Below are positions 1 to 7,566 of a stretch of DNA of 64,000 nt, one piece after another (the first letter of the stretch is position 1; the number at the start of each line of letters is the position of its first letter). The notes beneath the pieces are model-generated. The model ran no database searches and had not been told where the DNA came from. It worked only from the letters and a program-made list of their open reading frames with translations. Origin of the DNA: Clostridiaceae bacterium. GTDB lineage: Bacteria > Bacillota > Clostridia > Saccharofermentanales > Saccharofermentanaceae. The position numbers and the translations under genes were made by a program. Location of the stretch: NCBI GenBank assembly GCA_012729635.1, contig JAAYCT010000039.1, positions 1 through 64,000 on the forward strand, given 5' to 3'.

Positions 1-4
1 AACC

Positions 5-123
5 GTTCCGGTGGCTATAACGGAGAGGCCACACCTGTTCCCATCCCGAACACAGAAGTTAAGCTCTCCCGTGTCGACAATACTTGGCCGGTAACAGCCC
101 GGGAAGATAGATCGCTGCCGGAT
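5..123 (+). rRNA. rrf: 5S ribosomal RNA
   Basis: The sequence carries the conserved 5S core (cccatcccgaacacagaag, then gttaagctctcc) and the 3' gctgccgg segment. The 5' tccgg at 7-11 pairs with ccgga at 118-122 to form helix I, which sets the approximate ends. It lies just upstream of a tRNA, so it is most likely the distal part of an rRNA operon whose 16S and 23S genes are outside the window. Confidence 0.95.
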
Positions 124-128
124 TATAT

Positions 129-204
129 TCCTCAATAGCTCAGTTGGTAGAGCATGCGGCTGTTAACCGCAGGGCCGTAGGTTCGAGTCCTACTTGAGGA
201 GCCA
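129..204 (+). tRNA. tRNA-Asn (anticodon GTT)
   Basis: A complete cloverleaf can be folded. The acceptor TCCTCAA pairs with TTGAGGA, the D-loop contains AGTTGGTAGA, the anticodon loop reads CTGTTAA with anticodon GTT, and the T arm is GTAGG-TTCGAGT-CCTAC. The discriminator G and an encoded CCA end at 204. It follows the 5S rRNA by a few bases and was probably co-transcribed with it. Confidence 0.97.
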
Positions 205-210
205 AAGAAG

Positions 211-246
211 CAAGCCTGCCCTTTAGGGCGGGCTTGTTTCTTTATT
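211..246 (+). terminator. Intrinsic terminator of the rRNA/tRNA unit
   Basis: An 11-bp stem (caagcctgccc pairing with gggcgggcttg, one G-U pair) with loop ttt/tta is followed by a T-rich tail (tttctttattt). It lies 6 bases after the tRNA-Asn CCA, where the operon would be expected to end. Confidence 0.85.
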
Positions 247-259
247 TATTCGGCAAACG

Positions 260-312
260 AACCTACGGACCTGCGGTGCGGGGGCCCGTTTCCGACCGCG
301 TCCGGGGGACGA
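260..312. repeat. 53-bp direct repeat, copy 1, with tRNA-like segment
   Basis: The block starting aacctacggacctgcggtgc and ending tccgggggacga recurs exactly at 467-519. Read on the minus strand, its end reads accgcaggtccgtaggttcg, which differs by one base from the anticodon-arm to T-arm part of the neighbouring tRNA-Asn. It therefore looks like a tRNA-derived repeat unit. No protein-coding function is credible here. Confidence 0.85.
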
Positions 313-385
313 GGCAGGGAGGAAAAAGGGCGCGAGACAGTGGGAGAATCGCGAAGCGACAGCGAGGGATTCGACGATACTGTGA

Positions 386-415
386 GCCGTAGGTTCGAGT
401 CCTACCTGAGGTGCC
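386..415 (+). repeat. Duplicated 3' end of tRNA-Asn
   Basis: Thirty bases (gccgtaggttcgagtcctac and onward) match tRNA-Asn bases 174-203 at 28 of 30 positions. The T arm is intact, but no matching 5' acceptor half exists upstream, so this is not a working tRNA. Such partial copies of a tRNA 3' end are typical of recombination or attachment-site scars, though a decayed tandem tRNA is equally possible. Confidence 0.8.
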
Positions 416-466
416 CCGAGCGCAAATCGAACCAAAGGTGAGATTTCGCTCCATTACTTCCGAAAA

Positions 467-519
467 AACCTACGGACCTGCGGTGCGGGGGCCCGTTTCC
501 GACCGCGTCCGGGGGACGA
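467..519. repeat. 53-bp direct repeat, copy 2
   Basis: This is an exact second copy of the block at 260-312, again carrying the tRNA-like segment on the minus strand. Together with the tRNA 3' fragment at 386-415 it fills most of the gene-free interval between the tRNA terminator and the ABC permease. Nothing else recognisable was seen in 520-657. Confidence 0.85.
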
Positions 520-657
520 AGAATATCAAATGGCTTCAAAATGGAGATCGGTTGGAAGGTGATATCATCAATTAAGTTCACGGGGTTTGCGTGGATTGAT
601 CCGGATAAGCCGACAGAATAAGAGTTTTGTCCCGTGGATGTTGATTTTATAAGGCGT

Positions 658-1851
658 CTACTCGTATCGTAATGCGTCGATCGGACGTAGCTTTGCGGCC
701 TTATTTGCGGGATAAATCCCGAAAACCATTCCGATGGTGATGGAAAAGATGATTGCGAGAGCTGCGACAGACAGCGATAAACTCAGTTTGAGCTGTATGA
801 TATCCCCGATTATGCCGAGCAGAAGAGAAGCGAGCAACATGCCGATCAGTCCTCCGGTCAGAGATATGCTCATCGCTTCCACCAGAAACTGAACCATGAT
901 ATCCGTATGTTGGGCTCCGATCGCCTTTCGTATGCCGATTTCGCGGGTCCGCTCAGTGACCGAGACCAGCATGATATTCATAATTCCGATGCCGCCGACC
1001 AAAAGCGAAATGCTTGCAATTCCTCCAAGTACCATCGACATAATGGATTCTATTTGATTAAACGCGGATAAAATATCACCCATATTAAAGATAAAGAAGC
1101 CCGCATCGGTTTCACCGTCGGGATAAGTAAACGGTTTGACCCGAGCGCTCAGGAAACGGTTGATTGCAGCCATCGCTTCCTCTGCACTGTGCATCGAATC
1201 GGATTTTACACCGAACTCGTTAACGGAATTTTGTCCGTTCAACCGCATCCCGACAGAAAGAGGAATGTAAATCGTGTTGTCCTTGGAGTCCATTGAAAAC
1301 TCGCCCTTTTCGAGTAAGACCCCGATGATTTCAAAGGATCTCCCATACATGTCAAAAGAGTATCCGACAACATTTGAGTGCCCGAAAAGTCCCTCAGCAA
1401 CCTTGCTTCCGATGACCGCCACATAAAGACGGGACGTATTATCATTCTCGGAAATGAATCTGCCGGAGAGGATTTCCAGATTGCTGACCTTCATACTGTT
1501 ATTCGTAACGGATATAACGTCCGCATCAAATGCGTTCCCCTGAGCGGTCGCTTTTTTTTGCCCGATGGTATACTCGGGAGCGACCAGCGCGATGCTTTCC
1601 TCATTTTCGAGCGATTTCAGATCATTTGCGGATATATACACATCGGAGGAACGGTAAATGCTAACGATGATTTTGTTTCCGCCGATATTCTCGATTTCTT
1701 CGGTCATGGCTCCGGTTGCCCCTTGGACGATACTGATCAGGAGTGTGACGGAAAGCACACCGATGATGATTCCAAGCATAGTCAGGAAGGTGCGTAACTT
1801 ATTTCCGGCGATTGCCGCAAAAGCCATTTTTATCGCTTGCGTTAATTTCAT
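658..1851 (-). CDS. MacB-like ABC transporter permease
   Basis: This 397-residue protein has the MacB/FtsX permease layout. One N-terminal membrane helix (about residues 20-42, FLTMLGIIIGVLSVTLL) is followed by a large extracellular MacB_PCD-type domain, and three C-terminal helices follow from about residue 265. The motif RTREIGIRKAIGA after the first C-terminal helix is diagnostic of the family. Its start overlaps the ATPase stop by 4 bases (ATGA), so the two are translationally coupled. With the adaptor upstream it forms a tripartite MacAB-like exporter. Gram-positive members of this family are linked to antimicrobial-peptide or macrolide export and resistance; the substrate here is unknown. 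Confidence 0.92.
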   Translation of the reverse strand: MKLTQAIKMAFAAIAGNKLRTFLTMLGIIIGVLSVTLLISIVQGATGAMTEEIENIGGNKIIVSIYRSSDVYISANDLKSLENEESIALVAPEYTIGQKKATAQGNAFDADVISVTNNSMKVSNLEILSGRFISENDNTSRLYVAVIGSKVAEGLFGHSNVVGYSFDMYGRSFEIIGVLLEKGEFSMDSKDNTIYIPLSVGMRLNGQNSVNEFGVKSDSMHSAEEAMAAINRFLSARVKPFTYPDGETDAGFFIFNMGDILSAFNQIESIMSMVLGGIASISLLVGGIGIMNIMLVSVTERTREIGIRKAIGAQHTDIMVQFLVEAMSISLTGGLIGMLLASLLLGIIGDIIQLKLSLSLSVAALAIIFSITIGMVFGIYPANKAAKLRPIDALRYE

Positions 1852-2561
1852 TTTTCGCCCTCCCGGGTCACCGAAGAACCGATTTTTTCGGAAGCGGTAT
1901 CGGACACGATTCTTCCGTCGACCAGAAGCACGCTTCTGGATGTTGTCGTTGCGATTTCGGTGTTGTGCGTGATGAGAAGTATTGTATTCCCGGAGTGATG
2001 AAGCTCGTCAAAAAGCCGCATGATCTCTTCGCTTGTCCTCGAATCAAGGTTTCCGGTCGGCTCATCCGCGAGAATCAGGGAGGGCTTGCCCGAAAGGGCA
2101 CGGGCGATTGCGACACGTTGTTGCTGACCGCCAGATAATTGATTGGGGCGGTGGTGCATGCGGTCCGTCAGACCGACGCGCTCCAATGCCGCCATCGTCA
2201 TTTCGCGACGTTTGGAGAACCCGATTCCCTGGTAGATTAACGGGAGCTCGACGTTTTCGTACGCTGTCAGTTTGGAGATCAGATTGAACTGCTGAAAAAC
2301 AAATCCGATTTCCCGATTACGAAGCGTTGCCATTTGGCGATCGGTATAATCGGATACTTCTTTTCCCCGGAGAAAATAGGAGCCCTCATCCGCGGTGTCC
2401 AGACACCCGATGATATTCATCAGGGTGGACTTGCCGCTTCCGGACGCCCCAACCACGGCGATATACTCATGTTCTTCGATGAGAAGTGAAACATGATCAA
2501 CCGCGCGGACAACTTCTCCGCCCAAACGATAGGTTTTGCATACATTTTCAAGTCGGATCAT
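1848..2561 (-). CDS. MacB/LolD-type ABC transporter ATP-binding protein
   Basis: A 237-residue nucleotide-binding subunit with Walker [10 protein letters not shown] (about residues 36-44), the signature [15 protein letters not shown], Walker [13 protein letters not shown] and the H-loop LLITHN. The sequence is typical of the LolD/MacB/FtsE group. It sits between the adaptor (40 bases upstream) and the permease, whose ATG overlaps its stop. It energises export by the permease dimer. The length is normal for a stand-alone ATPase. Confidence 0.95.
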   Translation of the reverse strand: MIRLENVCKTYRLGGEVVRAVDHVSLLIEEHEYIAVVGASGSGKSTLMNIIGCLDTADEGSYFLRGKEVSDYTDRQMATLRNREIGFVFQQFNLISKLTAYENVELPLIYQGIGFSKRREMTMAALERVGLTDRMHHRPNQLSGGQQQRVAIARALSGKPSLILADEPTGNLDSRTSEEIMRLFDELHHSGNTILLITHNTEIATTTSRSVLLVDGRIVSDTASEKIGSSVTREGEK

Positions 2562-2601
2562 AGATATCCTCGTTTATCAGATAGTTGGTAATTAACGGTT
2601 C

Positions 2602-4119
2602 TTATTCGAAGAAGAAACGGCCGAAACTCTCTTCCTCCGAAGGGATAATGATGATGTCACCTTCCTTAAGACCGGACAGTACCTCGGTCATCAAGCCGTT
2701 GCTCAGCCCTACGGTAATCTCTACTTCTCTTCCCGGATCCGGGGTTTTTCCTTTTTCATCCGCCGATTCCGTGACGAGAACATATCTTTTCCCGTCAATA
2801 ATCTGTATCGCTTCCGAAGGGATCAGCAGGGTTCCCGATCGCTCGGCGGTCAGTATCTCCACACGTGCACTCATACCTGCCTTGATTTCATCGGTTTCGT
2901 TTAGCTTGACGTTGACCGGATATCTCGAAAACCCGTCCGCTCCCGAAACGGATTGCGAAATCCGAACGACCGTTCCGGAATATGTTTTTCCTTCCAGAGC
3001 CATATAGTAAATTTTGCACGCAAGTCCGATTGAAATATCAGGGATGTTGAGCTCGTCCACATGAATTATCAGTTCCAGATCGGAAGCGATAGACATCGTG
3101 GCGACAATCTGGTCTTCCAAGGTTTCCGAACCGGATACGGCGAGGATTTCCGTGATGATACCGTCTTCCGGAGCGGATAATACCCAAAGTTCGGGCTCCG
3201 CTCTTTTGCGGGAGAGTTTATCAACCAGGTCCTGACGGGTGTTCAGTAAATCCAGATAACGCTGAGAATGAACGGCCTCCTTAAGGCGGAGCAATGTTGT
3301 TCCCATGGAAACTTTCTGATCGATCGATACCGGCACGGAAGAAACGATCCCTGTTTTCGAGATGACGTAGTAGGGGGTATGCACCTCGACGGGGCCTTTC
3401 CCGAGCTCGTTTCCGCCGGAAACATAGACCGTTGCGGTTTCTCCGATTGCATATGAGTGGTCATCAAAGGTGATCTCGATTTCTTCCGAACCGATTGTGA
3501 CGACCGTTCCTTCCGCGGTTTTGTTACCGATATGCACGGTGACTTTGTCGTTAACGGAAACGGAAGTGACAACGGGGATATGGACAACCATGCGGTCATC
3601 GACAGAAATCAGCAGGATACCGTCGAGTGTTGATGAAACGGCGGACAGATCATCCCCTTTTTGAACGAATATTCCCTTGATCTTTCCGGAAACCGGCGAG
3701 TAAACCGAGGATGTTTTCCTGGAGGATTCACTTATGATACTCATATCCAGAGATTGAATCTCGTTTTCAAGAGCGAGAATTTCATCGTCGATCCGATCGT
3801 TTCGGATGCTTAGGATATCATCGCCCTTTTTCAAAAAATCGCCGCTTTCGATGAATATTTCCTCAACCGTTCCGTTTGCCGGGGCATCAAGTAGAATGGA
3901 GTCCGCATACGTAATGGTTCCGCCGGCTTGTACGGTCGTGGAGATATCGCCGGTAATGACGGTCGTTGTGTCTTTGAGAAGTAATTGCTCGGCCTTCAGT
4001 TTGCGGGAGAAATTCCATGAGAGATAGCCTGCCACAAAAATGATAAGAAGAATCGAAATAACGATGATTCTTTTTATCCATTTTCGTTTAAGAGGGGACA
4101 GAGTCTTTTTATCGGACAT
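2602..4119 (-). CDS. HlyD/MacA-like efflux adaptor protein
   Basis: A 505-residue membrane-fusion/adaptor protein. An N-terminal anchor (about residues 13-34, WIKRIIVISILLIIFVAG) is followed by paired biotinyl-lipoyl-like segments (ILLDAPANGTVEEIFIESGD and WVLSAPEDGIITEI), an interrupted coiled-coil segment and beta-barrel domains ending in GLKEGDIIIIPSEE. The reading frame extends upstream to 4185, but ATG 4119 is preferred: it has an AGAAAGGCG ribosome site, and an extended -10 at 4192-4200 would place transcription start near 4185. It is the first gene of the adaptor-ATPase-permease operon and should sit on the outer face of the membrane. Confidence 0.88.
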   Translation of the reverse strand: MSDKKTLSPLKRKWIKRIIVISILLIIFVAGYLSWNFSRKLKAEQLLLKDTTTVITGDISTTVQAGGTITYADSILLDAPANGTVEEIFIESGDFLKKGDDILSIRNDRIDDEILALENEIQSLDMSIISESSRKTSSVYSPVSGKIKGIFVQKGDDLSAVSSTLDGILLISVDDRMVVHIPVVTSVSVNDKVTVHIGNKTAEGTVVTIGSEEIEITFDDHSYAIGETATVYVSGGNELGKGPVEVHTPYYVISKTGIVSSVPVSIDQKVSMGTTLLRLKEAVHSQRYLDLLNTRQDLVDKLSRKRAEPELWVLSAPEDGIITEILAVSGSETLEDQIVATMSIASDLELIIHVDELNIPDISIGLACKIYYMALEGKTYSGTVVRISQSVSGADGFSRYPVNVKLNETDEIKAGMSARVEILTAERSGTLLIPSEAIQIIDGKRYVLVTESADEKGKTPDPGREVEITVGLSNGLMTEVLSGLKEGDIIIIPSEEESFGRFFFE

Positions 4120-4191
4120 AATTAATCGCCTTTCTCGCAATTTATTGAATGAGTAGCGGCGTAAAATGATCTGTGGGAAAACCACCTTTCG

Positions 4192-4200
4192 ATTATATCA
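4192..4200 (-). promoter_or_regulatory. Extended -10 promoter of the MacAB-like operon
   Basis: The minus strand reads TGATATAAT, an extended -10 (TGnTATAAT). No good -35 lies 17 bases upstream, which is normal for extended -10 promoters. Transcription would start near 4185, leaving a 66-base leader before ATG 4119. Confidence 0.6.
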
Positions 4201-4387
4201 TGTTCTCGGAACCTATTGACGTGGAATCAATCCGTATATCCGTATTCTTCCTTATGTTGCAAAATCAGTTTCATATTCGGGAGGAACTGGTATAGAATGT
4301 GAGAGAAGTAAAATGCTTTTCGAGTCCGTCAACAATCGAAACGGTCCGAATCGGATTGAATATGTAAATAAAAAAGGAGCCTTTATC

Positions 4388-4948
4388 ATGCCCGGTCATC
4401 ATGAAAAGCGATACAGAAAAACACTTTATATTGTAACTTCCGCCGCGATCGCCGCGATCTATGTCATTCTGACATTGCCGTTCGCGCAAATTGCCTTCGG
4501 ACCGGTCCAGTTCCGCTTGGCCGAGTGTATGACCGTTCTTCCGATATTGATGCCCGCGGCAATTCCGGGACTGACCATCGGGTGTTTTTTGTCGAATTTA
4601 CTGAACCCCAATAATCTGGGTCCGATCGATATTATTTTCGGATCGCTTGCGACGCTCCTTGCGGCTGTTTCCACGAGATGGATTTTTGTATCGATGAAAA
4701 GGGTGACCGGAATCGCGAAGGACTGGATTGCTCTTTTACCGCCGGTAATTCTGAATGCCCTGATTGTCGGAACATATCTTACCTTCCTTCTGACCACAGG
4801 ACCGGTTCTCGGAACAGTGATTCTTATGAACATCGGGTACATTGCACTCAGTCAGGCTGTGGTGATCTATCTGATCGGATTCCCGCTTCTACTGTTGTTA
4901 CGTAAATCGGGAGTCGGGAAGTACCGGGAAGGCACAGGAAAAAAATGA
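4388..4948 (+). CDS. queT: QueT-family ECF transporter substrate-binding subunit
   Basis: A 186-residue protein with five to six predicted membrane helices and the QueT/COG4708 signature VQFRLAECMTVLPILMPAAI, followed by PGLTIGCFLSNLL. QueT S-components bind queuosine precursors (preQ0/preQ1) and work with a shared ECF energy module, which is not in this window. ATG 4388 follows an AAAAAAGGAGCC ribosome site. The frame reaches back to 4313 but without a comparable site. A preQ1 riboswitch was looked for in 4200-4387 and no class could be convincingly matched. The downstream methyltransferase starts inside its stop (ATGA). Confidence 0.87.
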   Translation: MPGHHEKRYRKTLYIVTSAAIAAIYVILTLPFAQIAFGPVQFRLAECMTVLPILMPAAIPGLTIGCFLSNLLNPNNLGPIDIIFGSLATLLAAVSTRWIFVSMKRVTGIAKDWIALLPPVILNALIVGTYLTFLLTTGPVLGTVILMNIGYIALSQAVVIYLIGFPLLLLLRKSGVGKYREGTGKK

Positions 4949-5637
4949 CGCACTATTTTTCGGCGAAGCCGGAGACACCATCGGAAAAAAGTCGAATCGA
5001 AACGCGAATTCGCGGGATCGATTTTCGCTTCATGACCGATACACAGGTTTTTTCAAAACGACATGTCGATTTCGGGACCAGGCTGATGCTGGAATCCGCA
5101 ATCACGGAATTGCTTGCCCGGGGAATCGGACGCGGTCGGCTCCTGGATCTCGGATGTGGCTACGGGGTCGTCGGCATTGCGATGAAGCGGGTATTTCCAG
5201 CGATGGAGGTCGTGATGACGGATATCAACGAGCGTGCCGTCGCGCTCAGTCGAGAGAATATGAAGCTCAACCGTTGCGAGTTCGTCTCGGTCATCGTGTC
5301 GGACGGGTTTTCTTCGATTGAAGGTGATTTTGATGTGATTCTTACGAACCCGCCTGTGCGAGCCGGGAAAAAAACGGTTTTTTCCTTTTTCGACGACTCA
5401 TATTCTCATCTGAAAGAGGGTGGGCGATTGTATACGGTTCTGCAAAAAAAACAGGGGGCCCCATCCGCGTATAAAAAACTTCAAGAGCTTTTCGGTTCGT
5501 GTGAGGTGATTTATAAAGACAGCGGATATCACATCATGAGAGCAATACGTTCGTCCGGTCAAAGCGATGCCTCGGGGGCGAGCCGCTCCTTTGAAAAAAA
5601 CAAGAGGATGAACCGGGAAGAGGAATGGAGCGAATGA
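4945..5637 (+). CDS. RsmC/YbxB-like class I SAM methyltransferase
   Basis: A 230-residue methyltransferase. Motif I is LLDLGCGYGVVGIAM (about residues 68-82), the acidic motif II is VVMTDINERAV, and the catalytic-type motif is LTNPPVRAGK. NPPxRAGK is characteristic of the Gram-positive YbxB branch of the RsmC family, which methylates N2 of a guanine in 16S rRNA; the exact substrate here is inferred. The charged C-terminus (SRSFEKNKRMNREEEW) extends past the usual fold. Start and stop overlap both neighbours, so the three genes form one translationally coupled unit. Confidence 0.85.
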   Translation: MTHYFSAKPETPSEKSRIETRIRGIDFRFMTDTQVFSKRHVDFGTRLMLESAITELLARGIGRGRLLDLGCGYGVVGIAMKRVFPAMEVVMTDINERAVALSRENMKLNRCEFVSVIVSDGFSSIEGDFDVILTNPPVRAGKKTVFSFFDDSYSHLKEGGRLYTVLQKKQGAPSAYKKLQELFGSCEVIYKDSGYHIMRAIRSSGQSDASGASRSFEKNKRMNREEEWSE

Positions 5638-6161
5638 TCGGCCGGAAACAAAGAGATCATAAACGATTTGCCTTTCTTGTGATCCTGATTGTATCGGGAC
5701 TGCTTCTTGCTTCTTCCTGCTCCGAAAAAAAACCCGACCCCGATGATTACCGTTCGTATCTTGGTGATTACTCATACGATTCTTCAATCAGTGCGATGGT
5801 GTATGAAGATTTTGACGGTGAGGGTTACGGCATTCTTTACCGTGAGGTTTTGGATTTCACGGGATATGTGACGCATGCGCCATTGCCCGTTCTGGTTTTC
5901 TTTTTTTCGCCCCGACTCGGAGACAACGCGGGAACGACGGCACAGGTCGAACAAATTGCTGAGGATTATCATGACGAGTTGATCGTGATTTCGGTCAACG
6001 TTACAAAGGAAGCGAATATTGTACGCCACTATTCCGTAGAAGGGGTTCCGGAGTTCGTGATTTTGAAAAGCGGATCGTTGCACGACCGTTTCGGAAGCAT
6101 GAGCAGAGGGAGCTGGTCACCGGAAGAGTTAAGCCGCTGGATCGAGGATGGGATGAGGTAA
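5625..6161 (+). CDS. Thioredoxin-fold lipoprotein lacking the CxxC motif
   Basis: A 178-residue predicted lipoprotein. The signal peptide RFAFLVILIVSGLLLASSC ends in the lipobox LASSC, so it should be anchored outside the membrane. Residues from about 85 follow the thioredoxin pattern: strand LPVLVFFFSP, helix, strand ELIVISVNV, then the cis-proline segment GVPEFVILKSG. The position normally occupied by WCxxC reads SPRLGDN, so a thiol redox role is unlikely. An alternative ATG at 5634 overlaps the preceding stop as ATGA and is equally plausible. Function unknown; binding or chaperone-like roles are possible. Confidence 0.75.
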   Translation: MERMIGRKQRDHKRFAFLVILIVSGLLLASSCSEKKPDPDDYRSYLGDYSYDSSISAMVYEDFDGEGYGILYREVLDFTGYVTHAPLPVLVFFFSPRLGDNAGTTAQVEQIAEDYHDELIVISVNVTKEANIVRHYSVEGVPEFVILKSGSLHDRFGSMSRGSWSPEELSRWIEDGMR

Positions 6162-6220
6162 TGTTCGGAGTCGGTATACGAGTGTTTTTTGGAAAGAAAA
6201 GCCGGAAGGGGATTTGAAAT

Positions 6221-6745
6221 ATGGGTTACGAATATATAAACGCAATCGGTCAGGACAGCCATCGATTCATACATTCATCGAAACGGGAAGATGGATCGAC
6301 GGATATCATTCGCGGACAAAAACTCGGAGGAGTATGGATCCCGGATTCTCCCCGGATTGACGCGAACAGCGACGGAGACGTGATACTCCATGCTTTGACC
6401 AACGCGGTATCCGGGATTACGGGCGTGAATATTCTCGGGAAAAGGGCGGATCAAATGTGCCTTTCCGAAGGGACAAAGGACAGTGCGGAATACCTGAAGG
6501 CGGCAATAACAAATCTCGGAGAGCGACAAATCATCCATGCTTCCATATCTGTGGAATGTAAAACACCGAGGCTCGAATCGCACATTGACGATATTCGGCT
6601 CGGTGTTTCCAAGTTGCTTTGTGTGCCCGTTACCTCTGTCGGATTAACCGCAACTTCGGGAGAAGAACTGACGGCGTTCGGCAGAGGCGAAGGGATTATG
6701 GTGACCTGTTCGATTACGGTTCGACAGGCTCAAAGGGAGAGTTGA
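6221..6745 (+). CDS. ispF: Divergent IspF-like 2-C-methyl-D-erythritol 2,4-cyclodiphosphate synthase
   Basis: A 174-residue protein with the IspF framework. The metal ligands are kept: GQDSHRF supplies the Asp and His, and SDGDVILHALTNA supplies the second His. C-terminal SGEELTAFGRGEGI matches the TTTEKLGFTGRGEGI region. Several usually invariant positions differ: the Asp after the metal His is Asn (HALTNA), the GDIG segment reads VNILG, and the FPDTD loop is replaced by ADQMCLSEG. This is a divergent branch, and MEP-cyclase activity is probable rather than certain. Its 3' end overlaps ispD on the opposite strand by 32 bases. The ribosome site GGAAGGGG precedes ATG. Confidence 0.75.
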   Translation: MGYEYINAIGQDSHRFIHSSKREDGSTDIIRGQKLGGVWIPDSPRIDANSDGDVILHALTNAVSGITGVNILGKRADQMCLSEGTKDSAEYLKAAITNLGERQIIHASISVECKTPRLESHIDDIRLGVSKLLCVPVTSVGLTATSGEELTAFGRGEGIMVTCSITVRQAQRES

Positions 6746-7547
6746 CGGATTGATTATCGGGCGGGCTCGAGCTTTCTTCGGAGGACTTCAGGAAGGATTC
6801 CGCGATTGCGAAATCTTCCGGTGTCGTAATCTTGATGTTGGAATAGGATCCTTCCACCAGACGAACGTTCGCACCGATGGCCTCTGCCAATGACGTGTCG
6901 TCCGTCGCAATTCTTCCCCTTCGCATCGCCGAGGAATACGCTTCCACCAAAATGCTGTAACGGAAAACCTGCGGGGTTTGGATTTCCTGTAAGGTTTCGC
7001 GGTCCGGAGTAGAAAGCACGGAACCGGAATCCGATTTGTCCGTCTGCTTGATTGTACTCTTTACCGGTACGGACGCGGCGCAGACTTCATACATGGTCGA
7101 AGCCTTAAAGCAACGATCAAGAGTTCCCTGATCAATGAGGCACCGTGCTCCGTCATGGATAAAAACAACATCTTCCTCGCCGGGCGGAAAAGGCAGAGAG
7201 GATAAGGCGACAATGCCGTTCCACACCGAATCCTGTCGCGATTCGCCGCCCGGAACGATATCCTTAACAAAAGAGAAATTGTTTTTCTCGCAAATACGTC
7301 GGATTTTAAAGATATTCTCTTCCGAAGTAACAACGACGGTTTGCATCGAAAAATTTGTCTTTTTATTCATTCGATTAAGAAATGTATGAAAGGCTCCTAA
7401 GGTCCTTTCAATTACGGGTGAACCTACGAGGTCCATAAACAGTTTGTTTTCCGAGTTGCTCATACGGGTCCCGTTCCCGGCGGCGGGAATAATCACAAAA
7501 AGACGATTGATTTCGTCTTTTCCCGATCGAAAAGCTGAAATTCTCAT
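6714..7547 (-). CDS. ispD: 2-C-methyl-D-erythritol 4-phosphate cytidylyltransferase
   Basis: A 277-residue nucleotidyltransferase of the MEP isoprenoid pathway, joining CTP and MEP. The nucleotide-binding motif is VIIPAAGNGTRMSNSENK (near residues 18-35). Further family features are HDGARCLI (metal/CTP site), TVKST-like PVKSTIKQ, TPDRETLQEIQTPQVF and ATDDTSLAEAIG. ATG 7547 has an AGAGAGG site 7 bases upstream, so the longer frame back to 7640 is not used here. It is convergent with ispF, with overlapping 3' ends, and 19 bases downstream of radA. Confidence 0.93.
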   Translation of the reverse strand: MRISAFRSGKDEINRLFVIIPAAGNGTRMSNSENKLFMDLVGSPVIERTLGAFHTFLNRMNKKTNFSMQTVVVTSEENIFKIRRICEKNNFSFVKDIVPGGESRQDSVWNGIVALSSLPFPPGEEDVVFIHDGARCLIDQGTLDRCFKASTMYEVCAASVPVKSTIKQTDKSDSGSVLSTPDRETLQEIQTPQVFRYSILVEAYSSAMRRGRIATDDTSLAEAIGANVRLVEGSYSNIKITTPEDFAIAESFLKSSEESSSPPDNQSVNSPFEPVEP

Positions 7548-7566
7548 AGGGTACCTCTCTTTGCCT

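Noticed and set aside
223-454. Two minus-strand open frames next to the tRNA (GLEPTA and RTRTYG type sequences).
   Set aside because: They are translations of tRNA-derived repeat DNA. Similar spurious proteins arise wherever tRNA-like sequence is translated; there is no ribosome site.
4200-4387. Possible preQ1 riboswitch before queT.
   Set aside because: QueT genes are often controlled by preQ1 riboswitches, but the class I, II or III cores could not be aligned by eye. A covariance-model search would decide.
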